DNA of 64,000 bases from a gamma proteobacterium symbiont of Taylorina sp. GTDB lineage: Bacteria; Pseudomonadota; Gammaproteobacteria; GRL18. Of this stretch, positions 42,235 through 49,809 are shown piece after piece (the first letter of the stretch is position 1; every line of letters begins with the position of its first letter). The notes under the pieces are model-generated. The model did no database searches. It worked only from the letters and a program-made list of their open reading frames with translations, and was not told the DNA's origin. The stretch lies in assembly GCA_025655455.1 (NCBI GenBank), contig JAHXIV010000050.1:174338-238337 (forward strand), given 5' to 3'. The position numbers were made by a program, and so were the translations under genes.

Positions 42235-42354
42235 CATTAGGGTAAGATTGGTTAATGTTGATTAATAATCAATATATCTTAACCTATTGATTTGTTAATG
42301 TAAAGTGGCTACAATTGGTTTTAATTAAAGTTGGTTAAAGTGGTGAGATAATAT

Positions 42355-42399
42355 TTGACATGGTGGGGGTCGGTGGTTCGAATCCACTCGCGCCTACCA
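42355..42399 (+). other. Attachment-site repeat: 3' half of tRNA-Val(GAC), right copy
   Basis: This is the second exact copy of the 45-bp tRNA-Val 3' half (see 32804-32848). Again the 5' half of the tRNA is missing upstream, where only element DNA is found. It marks the right boundary of the element. Confidence 0.9.
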
Positions 42400-42837
42400 A
42401 TTAAATCAATAGCTTAGATGGTTTAGTTGGTATTTCAAAGACTAATCGGTGGTACTTTTGGTGGTACTTCGGTGTTTTGAGTCTCTTCTTAGTGGTACTT
42501 TTTCGTTATATTCAATCTTATAAAATCCATCCATAAATCATAATTATTTAACTTGTTAATGCATTATGAAGTGGATAATAATTTTCATCCCACTTTTTAG
42601 GACGTCCTGCACGTTTTTTATCTTTCATTTTAAAAGTCCTTTAATTTCTAAACCCCAGAAACGCAAAAACCCCCTGCTGATTGCTCAACAGAGGGTTTAA
42701 TCTCACTTTATCTAGTTGTACTACATTTATAGGGCTTTGTCAGTTAGTTTGGGGACTTTTATTTCACAATGCATTTTTTGTTAAATACTCAGCTACTTCT
42801 TTGCCCTTTTTTATGGCGTGACATTTAAAAGGTAAAG
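42400..42837. other. Non-coding flank right of the att site
   Basis: No gene is seen. The motif GGTGGTACTT occurs twice close together (42448-42469), and AGTGGTACTTT recurs near 42490, which may be arm-type sites or debris of another integration event. A minus-strand mini-frame (42556-42630, MKDKKRAGRPKKWDENYY) looks like a cut-off N-terminus of a gene. A terminator-like hairpin (42667-42698) closes the operon to the right. Confidence 0.45.
42667..42698 (-). terminator. Hairpin terminator of the toxin-antitoxin-chaperone operon
   Basis: AAACCCCCTG pairs with CAGAGGGTTT across a short loop with one mismatch. It lies about 140 bp after the stop of the SecB-like gene on the minus strand, which makes it the likely operon end. 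Confidence 0.6.
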
Positions 42838-43323
42838 TTATTCCTCCCTCATTCTTTTAAATGGGATGATAAAATTAGGTAACCGCATTCTGGTTGATAT
42901 GGATGATGCAAATTCTCTCCAATAAGGCCAGACATTAAATCCAACATTAGATGCACCAAATACATTAATTTCTTCTTCTGTCAGTTCCTCTTTCATAAAA
43001 TAAATTGCATTAAATTCTGCTTTTACTTCAACCAAAATACGCTTTTTTAATGATTCTTCATTTGAAGCAATGTCTTCTGGTAAGTCTTTTGGCAATGCTC
43101 TGAACCCAGCCATATAGTGATAGATAATTACATTAACATAATCATCATTATTATTAATATCTCCTAAAGAATGACCAGTAAGCATATTAATAAACTGAAT
43201 ATTCAAAACATCCTTGTTAAAAGTAGGAACAAAGTCATCTTTTTTGCACACATTACATGATGCCAAAGAAATATCATCAATTTCCAATTTCTTTACAGCG
43301 GATATTAATAATTGATCACTCAT
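42838..43323 (-). CDS. SecB-like chaperone of a toxin-antitoxin-chaperone system
   Basis: The product is 161 aa, the size of SecB. The C-terminal part (NVGFNVWPYWREFASSISTR followed by MRLPNFIIPF) matches the SecB signature (cf. FPYAREVIS...FPxxxLxP). The N-terminal half holds the alternating strands of the SecB fold. It is the third gene of an overlapping operon behind a HigB-like toxin and an XRE antitoxin. By analogy with the mycobacterial HigBA1-SecB module it should stabilise the antitoxin and make the cell depend on it. Confidence 0.8.
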   Translation of the reverse strand: MSDQLLISAVKKLEIDDISLASCNVCKKDDFVPTFNKDVLNIQFINMLTGHSLGDINNNDDYVNVIIYHYMAGFRALPKDLPEDIASNEESLKKRILVEVKAEFNAIYFMKEELTEEEINVFGASNVGFNVWPYWREFASSISTRMRLPNFIIPFKRMREE

Positions 43324-43769
43324 TAGCTTTTATACCATTTTGGTTCTTGATTTTCATAATAATGATCATTGCTTGCAAAATTAACTTTCATAGCATTCCT
43401 ACCCTGATTTACATCAACCGGAGCAACGATAAGCCCTTTATTATTGGCTTTATCAATAAAATGATCATCATCATTAAATAAATTGTCAGATTGCTCAGTA
43501 TTTGGCTCAAAACTAACTTTCACTGTAGCATCAAGTGCATAAGCCATATCTGCCAAAGTTCTTAATGTCATATTTCGTGTACCATTTAAAGATTGGGTAA
43601 CATATGATTTTGTTCTGCCAATTAATTTTGATAACTTTGATTTTGTAACATCCATATTTTCCATGAGAATCAAAAAATCTTCTGATGTATTAACAAGCAA
43701 AGATTCTTGTGCATACAACTTTTTAGCTTCTTCTGAATCACCAAACCAACTATTAAAAGTCTTACTCAT
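43323..43769 (-). CDS. XRE-family antitoxin with C-terminal chaperone-addiction extension
   Basis: The product is 148 aa. Residues ~30-95 are a helix-turn-helix (NMDVTKSKLSKLIGRTKSYV, then GTRNMTLRTLADMAYALDA) as in HigA-type antitoxins. An unusually long C-terminal tail (~60 residues) ends in ENQEPKWYKS. In known toxin-antitoxin-chaperone systems such a tail is the chaperone-addiction region, with exposed aromatic residues bound by SecB. It overlaps the toxin gene by 8 bp and the chaperone gene by 1 bp. Confidence 0.8.
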   Translation of the reverse strand: MSKTFNSWFGDSEEAKKLYAQESLLVNTSEDFLILMENMDVTKSKLSKLIGRTKSYVTQSLNGTRNMTLRTLADMAYALDATVKVSFEPNTEQSDNLFNDDDHFIDKANNKGLIVAPVDVNQGRNAMKVNFASNDHYYENQEPKWYKS

Positions 43770-44208
43770 TTTCTATGCCTCTCCAAGTTCTTTTAACCTT
43801 CTCTGTGTCAGCAGAGTCCAATTTTTGTTTTTTCTTATATTTATAATGACTAATAAAAAATACACTAGGAAACTTACTTGAATGCCATCCATAAGCTCTA
43901 ATATTATTATGAGGTTTTACAGCATAAAAGTGTTTTTTATTACCTAGTTTTGCTTCTTTATTAAATTGTTTTGGCATTCTTAGTTTGCCAAATTGTGCAA
44001 GACGCTCCAGCATTGCAAACAATTTAACTTTTATAGATAACGGTGATGCGCCTGTTACATGGCTTAATTCATCGTTTAAATTTTCTGCTGCTTTAATCTT
44101 ATCTTGAGCCTGCCTAATTGTTAATTTAGTGCCAACAATATCTTCCAATTGTTCTGGTTCTGTTGTTTGATCACTAGCATCACCATTGTTGTTAGTATTT
44201 TCTGGCAT
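43762..44208 (-). CDS. HigB/RelE-like toxin
   Basis: The product is 148 aa. The C-terminal ~100 residues fit the RelE/HigB mRNA-interferase layout (FYAVKPHNNIRAYGWHSSKF, VFFISHYKYKKKQK, then a final helix DTEKVKRT). An acidic N-terminal extension of ~35 residues precedes it. It is the first gene of the operon (toxin before antitoxin), the order of the HigBA family. Catalytic residues in this family are not strictly conserved, so activity is inferred. Confidence 0.7.
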   Translation of the reverse strand: MPENTNNNGDASDQTTEPEQLEDIVGTKLTIRQAQDKIKAAENLNDELSHVTGASPLSIKVKLFAMLERLAQFGKLRMPKQFNKEAKLGNKKHFYAVKPHNNIRAYGWHSSKFPSVFFISHYKYKKKQKLDSADTEKVKRTWRGIENE

Positions 44209-44322
44209 TAAATAAATTCTTTTATATAGTTTATATATATATTAACTTTTATGTTTTTTCAAGTCAAACTCCCAAAAGAGATATTATTAACAAAACTGTT
44301 AAATAACTATAAAACTAAAGCT

Positions 44323-44679
44323 CTATTGGATCATTTGTTTTTCTATTAGACATTCGATACACCCCAGCTCAAGTGCATTAAAAATATCGTCAGTTAAAGC
44401 AATATCTCGTTCAGTAGTCTCCTTGCCTGCAATTTGGCGTAACCATAATCTGTGAAAGTTCAGAGTAAAACATTCAATTATTCCCGGTAGAGCTTCCTTG
44501 TACCCCTGACTCCGTGCAAAGTTTTCAAACTCCTCAAGATATTTATCAAAATTCACTAAATCAATATCAAATGCCATTGCTATCTCAAAGAAATGATTTA
44601 TTGAATAAGCCAGTAAGTATTTATTGAAATTCATATCTTGCCTAAACAGAGTGTTGAATGTATGGTTTTCGGTATTCAT
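44323..44679 (-). CDS. Hypothetical protein with start inside a 10-bp tandem repeat
   Basis: The product is 118 aa, starting at the last of three ATGs in the repeat (MNTENHTFNTLFRQDM). It is helical with a hydrophobic core, and no domain is recognised. The only good Shine-Dalgarno (AAGGA, 44706-44710) is spaced for the first ATG at 44699. That ATG opens a 7-codon frame whose TGA overlaps this gene's ATG (ATGA). Translation may therefore depend on reinitiation and on the repeat number. Confidence 0.6.
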   Translation of the reverse strand: MNTENHTFNTLFRQDMNFNKYLLAYSINHFFEIAMAFDIDLVNFDKYLEEFENFARSQGYKEALPGIIECFTLNFHRLWLRQIAGKETTERDIALTDDIFNALELGCIECLIEKQMIQ

Positions 44680-44710
44680 TGGTATTCATTGGTATTCATT
44701 GGTATTCCTT
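44671..44710. repeat. Four tandem 10-bp repeats at a gene start
   Basis: On the minus strand the unit is AATGAATACC, repeated three times after a variant AAGGAATACC that supplies the ribosome-binding site. The unit is not a multiple of three, so gain or loss of a unit changes which ATG is in frame with the downstream gene. This is a candidate phase-variable locus. Confidence 0.9.
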
Positions 44711-44715
44711 GTATT

Positions 44716-45327
44716 TTATACCGCAATTTGCAAGGCGTCTTGCCTGGCCTGGTTAATCTGCTGCATCATTGCATGGTCTCCGCCTTTATCTGGATGATGC
44801 TGTGAAGCAAGCTTTTTAAATGCTCTATTGATTTCTAATTTACTGGAAGTAGAAGCAATTCCCAATAATTTATGACAGGCTTCTTGCTCAATTCCTAATA
44901 ACAACATTGACTGAAGGTTATAACCAAGAATTCCAGTAATAATCCGCTTATTAGTGTCACTGTTGTTACACGCCCACCAATCACGAAAGAATTGACCAGT
45001 CATCCTTTTCTCTCGTTTATCTTCAGGAACACCACCAAAGCTGAATAATGGGTTTGCTACTTTGTGAACTTCATCCAAAAACTTTAATCTTTTATCATCA
45101 AATAACTTTGGTAACAGTGGATGGATCTGTCTGGCATAATCGGGGTAATTTCTAAACCGTGACCAATAATTGTCATGTAAGCGATCACCAAGTTTTGCTT
45201 TATGTTCATCCAGTAGAAGTTGGTACCGGTCTTTGTTGTACCTTAAAGGTCTGGAGGGATTTATTGAACAGTTACTAAATATATTCTTAATATTATGATT
45301 TATATGGATAAAAATAAAAAATTGCAA
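44716..45327 (-). CDS. J-domain co-chaperone-like protein
   Basis: The C-terminal ~60 residues are a J-domain (LGIASTSSKLEINRAFKKLA, then the catalytic HPD in SQHHPDKGGDH) that would stimulate DnaK-type ATPases. The upstream part contains RFRNYPDYARQIHPLLPKLF. The frame opens with a TTG at 45327 and the first ~20 residues are hydrophobic and not family-like. The true start may be further in, or the gene may be truncated at its 5' end. A second J-domain protein of similar layout is encoded at 61731. Confidence 0.7.
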   Translation of the reverse strand: MQFFIFIHINHNIKNIFSNCSINPSRPLRYNKDRYQLLLDEHKAKLGDRLHDNYWSRFRNYPDYARQIHPLLPKLFDDKRLKFLDEVHKVANPLFSFGGVPEDKREKRMTGQFFRDWWACNNSDTNKRIITGILGYNLQSMLLLGIEQEACHKLLGIASTSSKLEINRAFKKLASQHHPDKGGDHAMMQQINQARQDALQIAV

Positions 45328-45435
45328 GTTTTAAATTATTTGCACCTTACTTGAAAGTTATTATTAAATATTAAATTCCAGGAAAAATCTTTTAAATAAA
45401 TTAATTTGTGCTATCATTTGATTACATGTAATTAT

Positions 45436-45765
45436 ATGGTGAATAAAGTGCAATATTTCGGGATTAGAGATTTAAGAGAAAAAATAGGTGATTTTGCCAA
45501 TAGTGCACAGTCAGGGGAAATTAGTATTATTTCTCGTAGTGGAAGACCTTTAACGATAAACATCCCTTTTGATGATGTGCTTATTGAGATGGGGGCACAT
45601 AAATCTTTAGCTATTAAGCTCTATGAGGAGGAAGTTTTATCCTTGAGTAAAGCTGCTAGGTATGCTGGTGTAAAAACAGATGAATTTATAAAATTATTAG
45701 GTGTTGCTGGTATTAGTGTTTTGGGTGATGTCGATTCTCTGAAAAGTGAGTTAAATCAATTTTGA
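45436..45765 (+). CDS. Antitoxin: Phd-like N-terminus fused to UPF0175-like domain
   Basis: The start is ATG 45436 (GTG 45439 is the alternative). The product is 109 aa. Residues ~1-45 (YFGIRDLREKIGDFANSAQS) are a Phd/YefM-type DNA-binding start. Residues ~55-105 (LAIKLYEEEVLSLSKAARYA then GVKTDEFIKLL) match UPF0175 proteins. The fused layout is typical of antitoxins for DUF3368/PIN toxins. It overlaps the toxin gene by 4 bp. Confidence 0.8.
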   Translation: MVNKVQYFGIRDLREKIGDFANSAQSGEISIISRSGRPLTINIPFDDVLIEMGAHKSLAIKLYEEEVLSLSKAARYAGVKTDEFIKLLGVAGISVLGDVDSLKSELNQF

Positions 45766-46313
45766 CTAAAACCAGTTCGATTGATCTTGTTATTGCAGAT
45801 ACGAGTCCATTAATTGTGATTGCAATTATGGATCTATTTCCTGTTTTAAACCAATTATTTGAACGTGTATTAGTACCTGACGCCGTTGTTGATGAATGTC
45901 TGAATGATTTATCCAAGCCCCATTCTCTGGCAATAAAACAAGCATTAAAAGATAAAATCATAGAGCAAAAAAAAATTTCAGATATAGAGTTTTGTCAGTT
46001 ATTAGGACAAGTTTTAGATCCTGGCGAAGCAGAGGCAATTAGTTTAACTAAAGATCTTGATGCAATTGCTTTGATAGATGAAAAAAGTGGTAGGAAGATA
46101 GCCAAAAGAGAAGGAGTTGATTGTATAGGTAGTTTTTATATTTTGATTAAAGCTAAACAAAATGGATTTATTGTATCTGTTGCACCTCTGTTAAAGTGTT
46201 TACTTGATCACGGATATTACCTAAACTCTGCTCTTATAGATACTGTTCTTATTGCCTGTAATGAAATGAACGATGAAAGCAAATCATTATTATCATACTG
46301 TGAAAATAACTAG
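45762..46313 (+). CDS. Toxin: DUF3368 PIN-like nuclease
   Basis: The product is 183 aa, probably starting at a TTG in a TTGA overlap with the antitoxin. The N-terminal IADTSPLIVIAIMDLF carries the first PIN acidic residue. VPDAVVDECL holds the second, and LDPGEAEAISLTKDL with ALIDEKSGRKIAK holds the others. This is the DUF3368 subgroup of PIN-domain ribonucleases. The pair is a type II toxin-antitoxin module. Confidence 0.8.
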   Translation: MTKTSSIDLVIADTSPLIVIAIMDLFPVLNQLFERVLVPDAVVDECLNDLSKPHSLAIKQALKDKIIEQKKISDIEFCQLLGQVLDPGEAEAISLTKDLDAIALIDEKSGRKIAKREGVDCIGSFYILIKAKQNGFIVSVAPLLKCLLDHGYYLNSALIDTVLIACNEMNDESKSLLSYCENN

Positions 46314-46352
46314 CTTTTTAGATGTTTGAAAATAAGTGGGCAGCTACAGCTA

Positions 46353-46379
46353 AACCACCAGAGAAAAACGCTGGTGGTT
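46353..46379. terminator. Bidirectional hairpin between convergent genes
   Basis: AACCACCAG pairs perfectly with CTGGTGGTT around a 9-nt loop. There is no strong T-run, but the site lies between the DUF3368 gene and the convergent integrase remnant and probably ends transcription from the left. Confidence 0.55.
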
Positions 46380-46394
46380 ATCTGAAGTTGTTAT

Positions 46395-46607
46395 TTAAGC
46401 AACTAAGTCTGCAAATTGATTGACCACATCAAGGCTTTCAGTATCCTGTAAATGTGCATAATATTTTATTGTAGTATTAATATTACTATGCCCCATTAAT
46501 TTTGATACAGTATAAAGATCCACTTTGTTTTTAATAAGTCGTGATGCAAAATTATGCCGAAGAGTATATAACACTAAGTCTTCTGGGATATAGGTAAAAA
46601 ACTGCAT
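46395..46607 (-). pseudogene. C-terminal fragment of a tyrosine recombinase
   Basis: The 70-residue frame contains YTLRHNFASRLIKNKVDLYT and LMGHSNINTTIKYYAHLQ. These are the last catalytic boxes (Arg, His and the nucleophile Tyr) of phage-type integrases. The N-terminal ~80 percent is missing. It is evidence of an older integrated element to the right of the P4-like element. Confidence 0.85.
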
Positions 46608-46764
46608 CTTATAGAAACAATGGGACTCATTATGGATGGAGGGGAGGGATTAAATGCTATACAGAAAAGAGTATCAGAATCGGCTAATGACCTTGCTGAA
46701 ATTGCTGATAAAATATAAATTATGAAATAGCTAGAAACAAGGGCTATAACAAAAAGGCTCAAAT

Positions 46765-46985
46765 GAACAAGTTTTAGCCAATAAGTTAGATATTACTGAT
46801 CCTGACGATATGGATGAGGCTGAATTGATTCTTCTTGACAGACTGAGTGATGATATCTTGCTCAATTTGAAGAAGGGTTTCTCAATAAATACACACCTTG
46901 TACAGATTATACAGATGAGAAATTAATAGAAGCTATTGCTATTACTCATATTGAATTTATAAATTCACTTAAGGACGGTTGGTAA
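46765..46985 (+). pseudogene. Frameshifted small gene
   Basis: Codons from 46765 read EQVLANKLDITDPDDMDEAE and continue, but an acceptable continuation needs a frame change near 46855. After it the other frame reads QFEEGFLNKYTPCTDYTDEK and runs to a TAA that overlaps the next ATG (TAATG). The intact ancestor was thus coupled to the 46985 gene. No family is recognised. A short free frame before it (46632-46718) is another remnant. Confidence 0.5.
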
Positions 46986-47362
46986 TGCCTTTAAAACACT
47001 TAAAACAAAGCTCATGGACAATTGAAGAAGCCAATCAACAAGTTAAAAAGGAATATGATGAACGGTATTGGCAATTTCTGGTCAGGCTAATTAATATCAA
47101 AGAGGTTAAATGGAATATTACTGATCACACCATTGATTTTGCCGAGTACATCCCACTAAAAACACTTGTTGATGAAGTACTAGAGAGAATTCCAACAGAA
47201 GAGTTTATGGTTGAAAAATGTCATATATGTGAACATTATTTTAACGTAAACAAAGATGACGGTATATTTGGTGATACCGAAAAATTAACACACTTTATCT
47301 GTGAAAAATGTGCTCATTCATTAACAGCTTGGGAATTCTATCAAAATCATTTGACGACTTAA
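46985..47362 (+). CDS. Hypothetical protein with four-cysteine zinc site
   Basis: The product is 125 aa from ATG 46985 (TAATG overlap with the broken upstream gene). The N-terminal part is helical (SWTIEEANQQVKKEYDERYW). The C-terminal part has CHICEHYF and, 30 residues on, CEKCAH, a likely zinc knuckle. The function is unknown. It may have lost its partner, since the upstream gene is frameshifted. Confidence 0.6.
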   Translation: MPLKHLKQSSWTIEEANQQVKKEYDERYWQFLVRLINIKEVKWNITDHTIDFAEYIPLKTLVDEVLERIPTEEFMVEKCHICEHYFNVNKDDGIFGDTEKLTHFICEKCAHSLTAWEFYQNHLTT

Positions 47363-47488
47363 GATTGCTCTGTTAAAAATCATTACAATAAAAAGGGTTC
47401 TTAATTTCAGGTTATTGGATTCTTGTTAATTCCAGTTAACAAGGATTGGTAATATTTACATCAAAACTTTAAAAGGAATAAGAAAAAT

Positions 47489-47803
47489 ATGGCTTTTATG
47501 ACAGTTCCCGATGGTTATGAAAAAACATCTCTTTCAGATTTACAAGGTGCTTGGGGCTGTTTAATAGATGCTGTTGTTGATTTATATGCTCTTAATGAAG
47601 GTAATAAATCATTTATTCATTCTAGATATTCCGTTGGTGCAAATCTTCTTGAACCTTATAAAGAAATAATATCTGGTGCTCTATATCCTGATATAATGCG
47701 TAATTATACGCTCTACAACAAAATCAAATTGCTGGTGCAGGATTGGATGTTTTATCTGAAGAACCACCAGCCATTGATCATCATTTACTCAATAGTGGCT
47801 TAA
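47489..47803 (+). CDS. Hypothetical N-terminus running into a foreign gene remnant
   Basis: The start has a good RBS (AAAAGGAATAAG). The first ~70 residues (TVPDGYEKTSLSDLQGAWGC, then LLEPYKEIISGALYPDIM) look real. From about 47704 the DNA belongs in another frame to a hydroxyacid dehydrogenase remnant, so the last ~30 residues are out-of-frame sequence. This is a deletion or insertion junction and the gene is probably broken. Confidence 0.5.
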   Translation: MAFMTVPDGYEKTSLSDLQGAWGCLIDAVVDLYALNEGNKSFIHSRYSVGANLLEPYKEIISGALYPDIMRNYTLYNKIKLLVQDWMFYLKNHQPLIIIYSIVA

Positions 47804-47925
47804 AGAATTTGATTGTTACGCCTCATATTGCTTGGGCGAGTCAGCAGTCTCGTCAACGACTACTCGATCAATTGGCAGATAATATTCAAGAATTTAAACA
47901 AGGCAAACCAAGAAATTTACTTTAA
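47704..47925 (+). pseudogene. C-terminal remnant of a D-2-hydroxyacid dehydrogenase (hydroxypyruvate reductase type)
   Basis: The frame reads NQIAGAGLDVLSEEPP and then LIVTPHIAWASQQSRQRLLD. This is the cofactor-binding end and catalytic His region of glycerate/2-hydroxyacid dehydrogenases. About 75 percent of the gene is missing on the 5' side, and the frame opens right at the junction with the 47489 gene. Confidence 0.85.
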
Positions 47926-47937
47926 TTATAAGAACCG

Positions 47938-48204
47938 ATGTTAATGACAAATCATTTTCAAGAATTTAATAGCCTGACAGTAGAACATATTCAACGTAGA
48001 AATAAAGTGCATGAAATATGTCGTCAATATTCTCGTAGTCCATCCAAAGGAGATCTTAATCGTTTAAAAAGTTTATTTAAAAAAGTTGGAGAGGGAGTTT
48101 TTATAGAATCAGGGTTTTATTGTGATTATGGAGATAAAATTTCACTGGGTAATCGTGCCCATACGATTGATAAAGCAGGCAAACCTTATCCGATTTTTTG
48201 TTAA
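47938..48204 (+). pseudogene. N-terminal remnant of a maltose/galactoside O-acetyltransferase
   Basis: The frame reads EGVFIESGFYCDYGDKISLG after a helical start. This matches the beginning of the left-handed beta-helix of Maa/LacA-type acetyltransferases. The frame then leaves the family and stops after 88 codons, against ~185 expected. The 3' part is deleted. Confidence 0.8.
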
Positions 48205-48423
48205 CAGCGAAGATTGAAAAATAGTGCAATAAATTGTAGGTACAAATATTATTATCTGATTCAGCACTCATCATCCTTCTATTTGTTTTGTCTGGCAGGG
48301 TGGAAATGAAGCTTAAATCAGCTAACATTACAGTGATCATACTTTATTAAACTTTTGATGATTGGTATAACTCATCATTAAATTCTAAAGGAATGATTGA
48401 ACCAGTTATAAGGAGTTTTTCCA

Positions 48424-49524
48424 ATGCGTCATAAACTGTTTGAACCATTTACATTAGGGTCTGTTTCTCTAAAAAACCGTACTGTTATGGCACCCATGAC
48501 CCGATGTCGTTCTGGAGAAGGGGATACTCCAACGCCACTCATGGCAACGTATTATTCACAAAGGGCTACGGCTGGATTGATTCTTACAGAAGGCACACCG
48601 GTATCTCCTAAAGCCAGGGGGTATCTCTGGACCCCAGGTATTTATACCCAAGAGCAAATTGAAGGATGGAAAAGGGTATCAGAGGCTGTCCATAATGCCG
48701 GTGGTCAACTCTTTATGCAAATCTGGCATGTGGGTCGTATTTCTCATCAAAGTTTGCAGCCAGATTCTGCTGCGCCTGAAGGTCCAACCAATGAACTGAG
48801 CAATGCAACCGTGTGTTTTGCTTATGATGAACAAGAAAATCCAGGCAATGTGCCAACGACTCAGCCAAAAGCGATTGATGCAGAAGATATTCAACGGATC
48901 AAACAGGAGTTTGTCCAGGCTGCTTTAAATGCCCGGCAATCGGGTATAGATGGTGTTGAAATTCATGGAGCCAACGGCTATCTCTTTGATGAGTTTCTTA
49001 ATTCCATCATTAATACCCGTCAGGATGGCTATGGTGATTCAATAGAAAACCGTTGTCACTTTTTATTAGAAGTGGTGGATGCCGTGTCTGATGCAATTGG
49101 AGCTGATCGAACGGGTGTTCGCATTTCACCCAATGGACGCTTCAACGACATTCCTGAAGATCCACAAATGGAGGCAACCTTTATCTACCTTTCCAGGGAA
49201 TTAAATCAAAGGGAGATAGCATTTCTTCATATCAATGATCAGGGTACTTTTGGCTTGCCTTCCATTCCAGAAGGTTTAATTCCCAAGATCCGTTATGTGT
49301 TCTCTGGCCCCATTATTTTGTGTGGTGGGTATGATGCTGAGCGTGCCAAGGATGCAATTGATCAGGGTATCGCTGATTTGGTGGCATTTGGAGTCCCTTT
49401 TATTGCTAATCCCGATTTGCCAGCTCGTCTTGAGCATGGCTGGTCTCTCAATGAAGCTGATCGTGATACCTTTTATGGTGGTGAAGAGCAAGGATATACC
49501 GACTATCCCTTTTATGAGGAATGA
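48424..49524 (+). CDS. nemA: Old yellow enzyme family alkene reductase (NemA-like)
   Basis: The product is 366 aa, the family length. It is an FMN-dependent TIM barrel: GSVSLKNRTVMAPMTRCRSG at the start, the HxGR-type QIWHVGRISHQSLQP, and the substrate-binding IHGANGYLFDEFLN. The FMN-phosphate loop VAFGVPFIANPDLPARLEHG is near the end. It reduces activated C=C bonds (maleimides, nitro-esters) with NAD(P)H. RBS AAGGAG precedes the ATG. It seems intact although gene remnants lie on both sides. Confidence 0.9.
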   Translation: MRHKLFEPFTLGSVSLKNRTVMAPMTRCRSGEGDTPTPLMATYYSQRATAGLILTEGTPVSPKARGYLWTPGIYTQEQIEGWKRVSEAVHNAGGQLFMQIWHVGRISHQSLQPDSAAPEGPTNELSNATVCFAYDEQENPGNVPTTQPKAIDAEDIQRIKQEFVQAALNARQSGIDGVEIHGANGYLFDEFLNSIINTRQDGYGDSIENRCHFLLEVVDAVSDAIGADRTGVRISPNGRFNDIPEDPQMEATFIYLSRELNQREIAFLHINDQGTFGLPSIPEGLIPKIRYVFSGPIILCGGYDAERAKDAIDQGIADLVAFGVPFIANPDLPARLEHGWSLNEADRDTFYGGEEQGYTDYPFYEE

Positions 49525-49534
49525 CTGACGCTGA

Positions 49535-49681
49535 ATGGCTCCTGCCTTCAATCTCGCCAGGAAAAACAAGATCAACTATAAGATTCATGAAGATGAACAT
49601 GATCCAGTATCTGAATCTTATGGCCTGGAAGCAGCAGAAAAATTGTATATTTCCGAAGCAATAGGAACAAATGGCGGGTAA
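49535..49681 (+). pseudogene. N-terminal remnant of YbaK/EbsC-type Cys-tRNA deacylase
   Basis: The 48-codon frame reads NKINYKIHEDEHDPVSESYG and then LEAAEKLYISE. This is the start of YbaK (cf. HxYEHDPxxxSYGLEAAEKL). The remaining two thirds, with the deacylase pocket, are missing. It is expected to be non-functional. Confidence 0.8.
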
Positions 49682-49809
49682 TCATTCTATCAGGTAACGC
49701 TTTTTTAGTATTTGATGATGGCTCTGATATTACTATTGAAAATAGGAGACTACACTAGCGAAACAAGATGTTTAGTGGTCTTCGGAACAAAAAGAATTGA
49801 CTAACCTTT

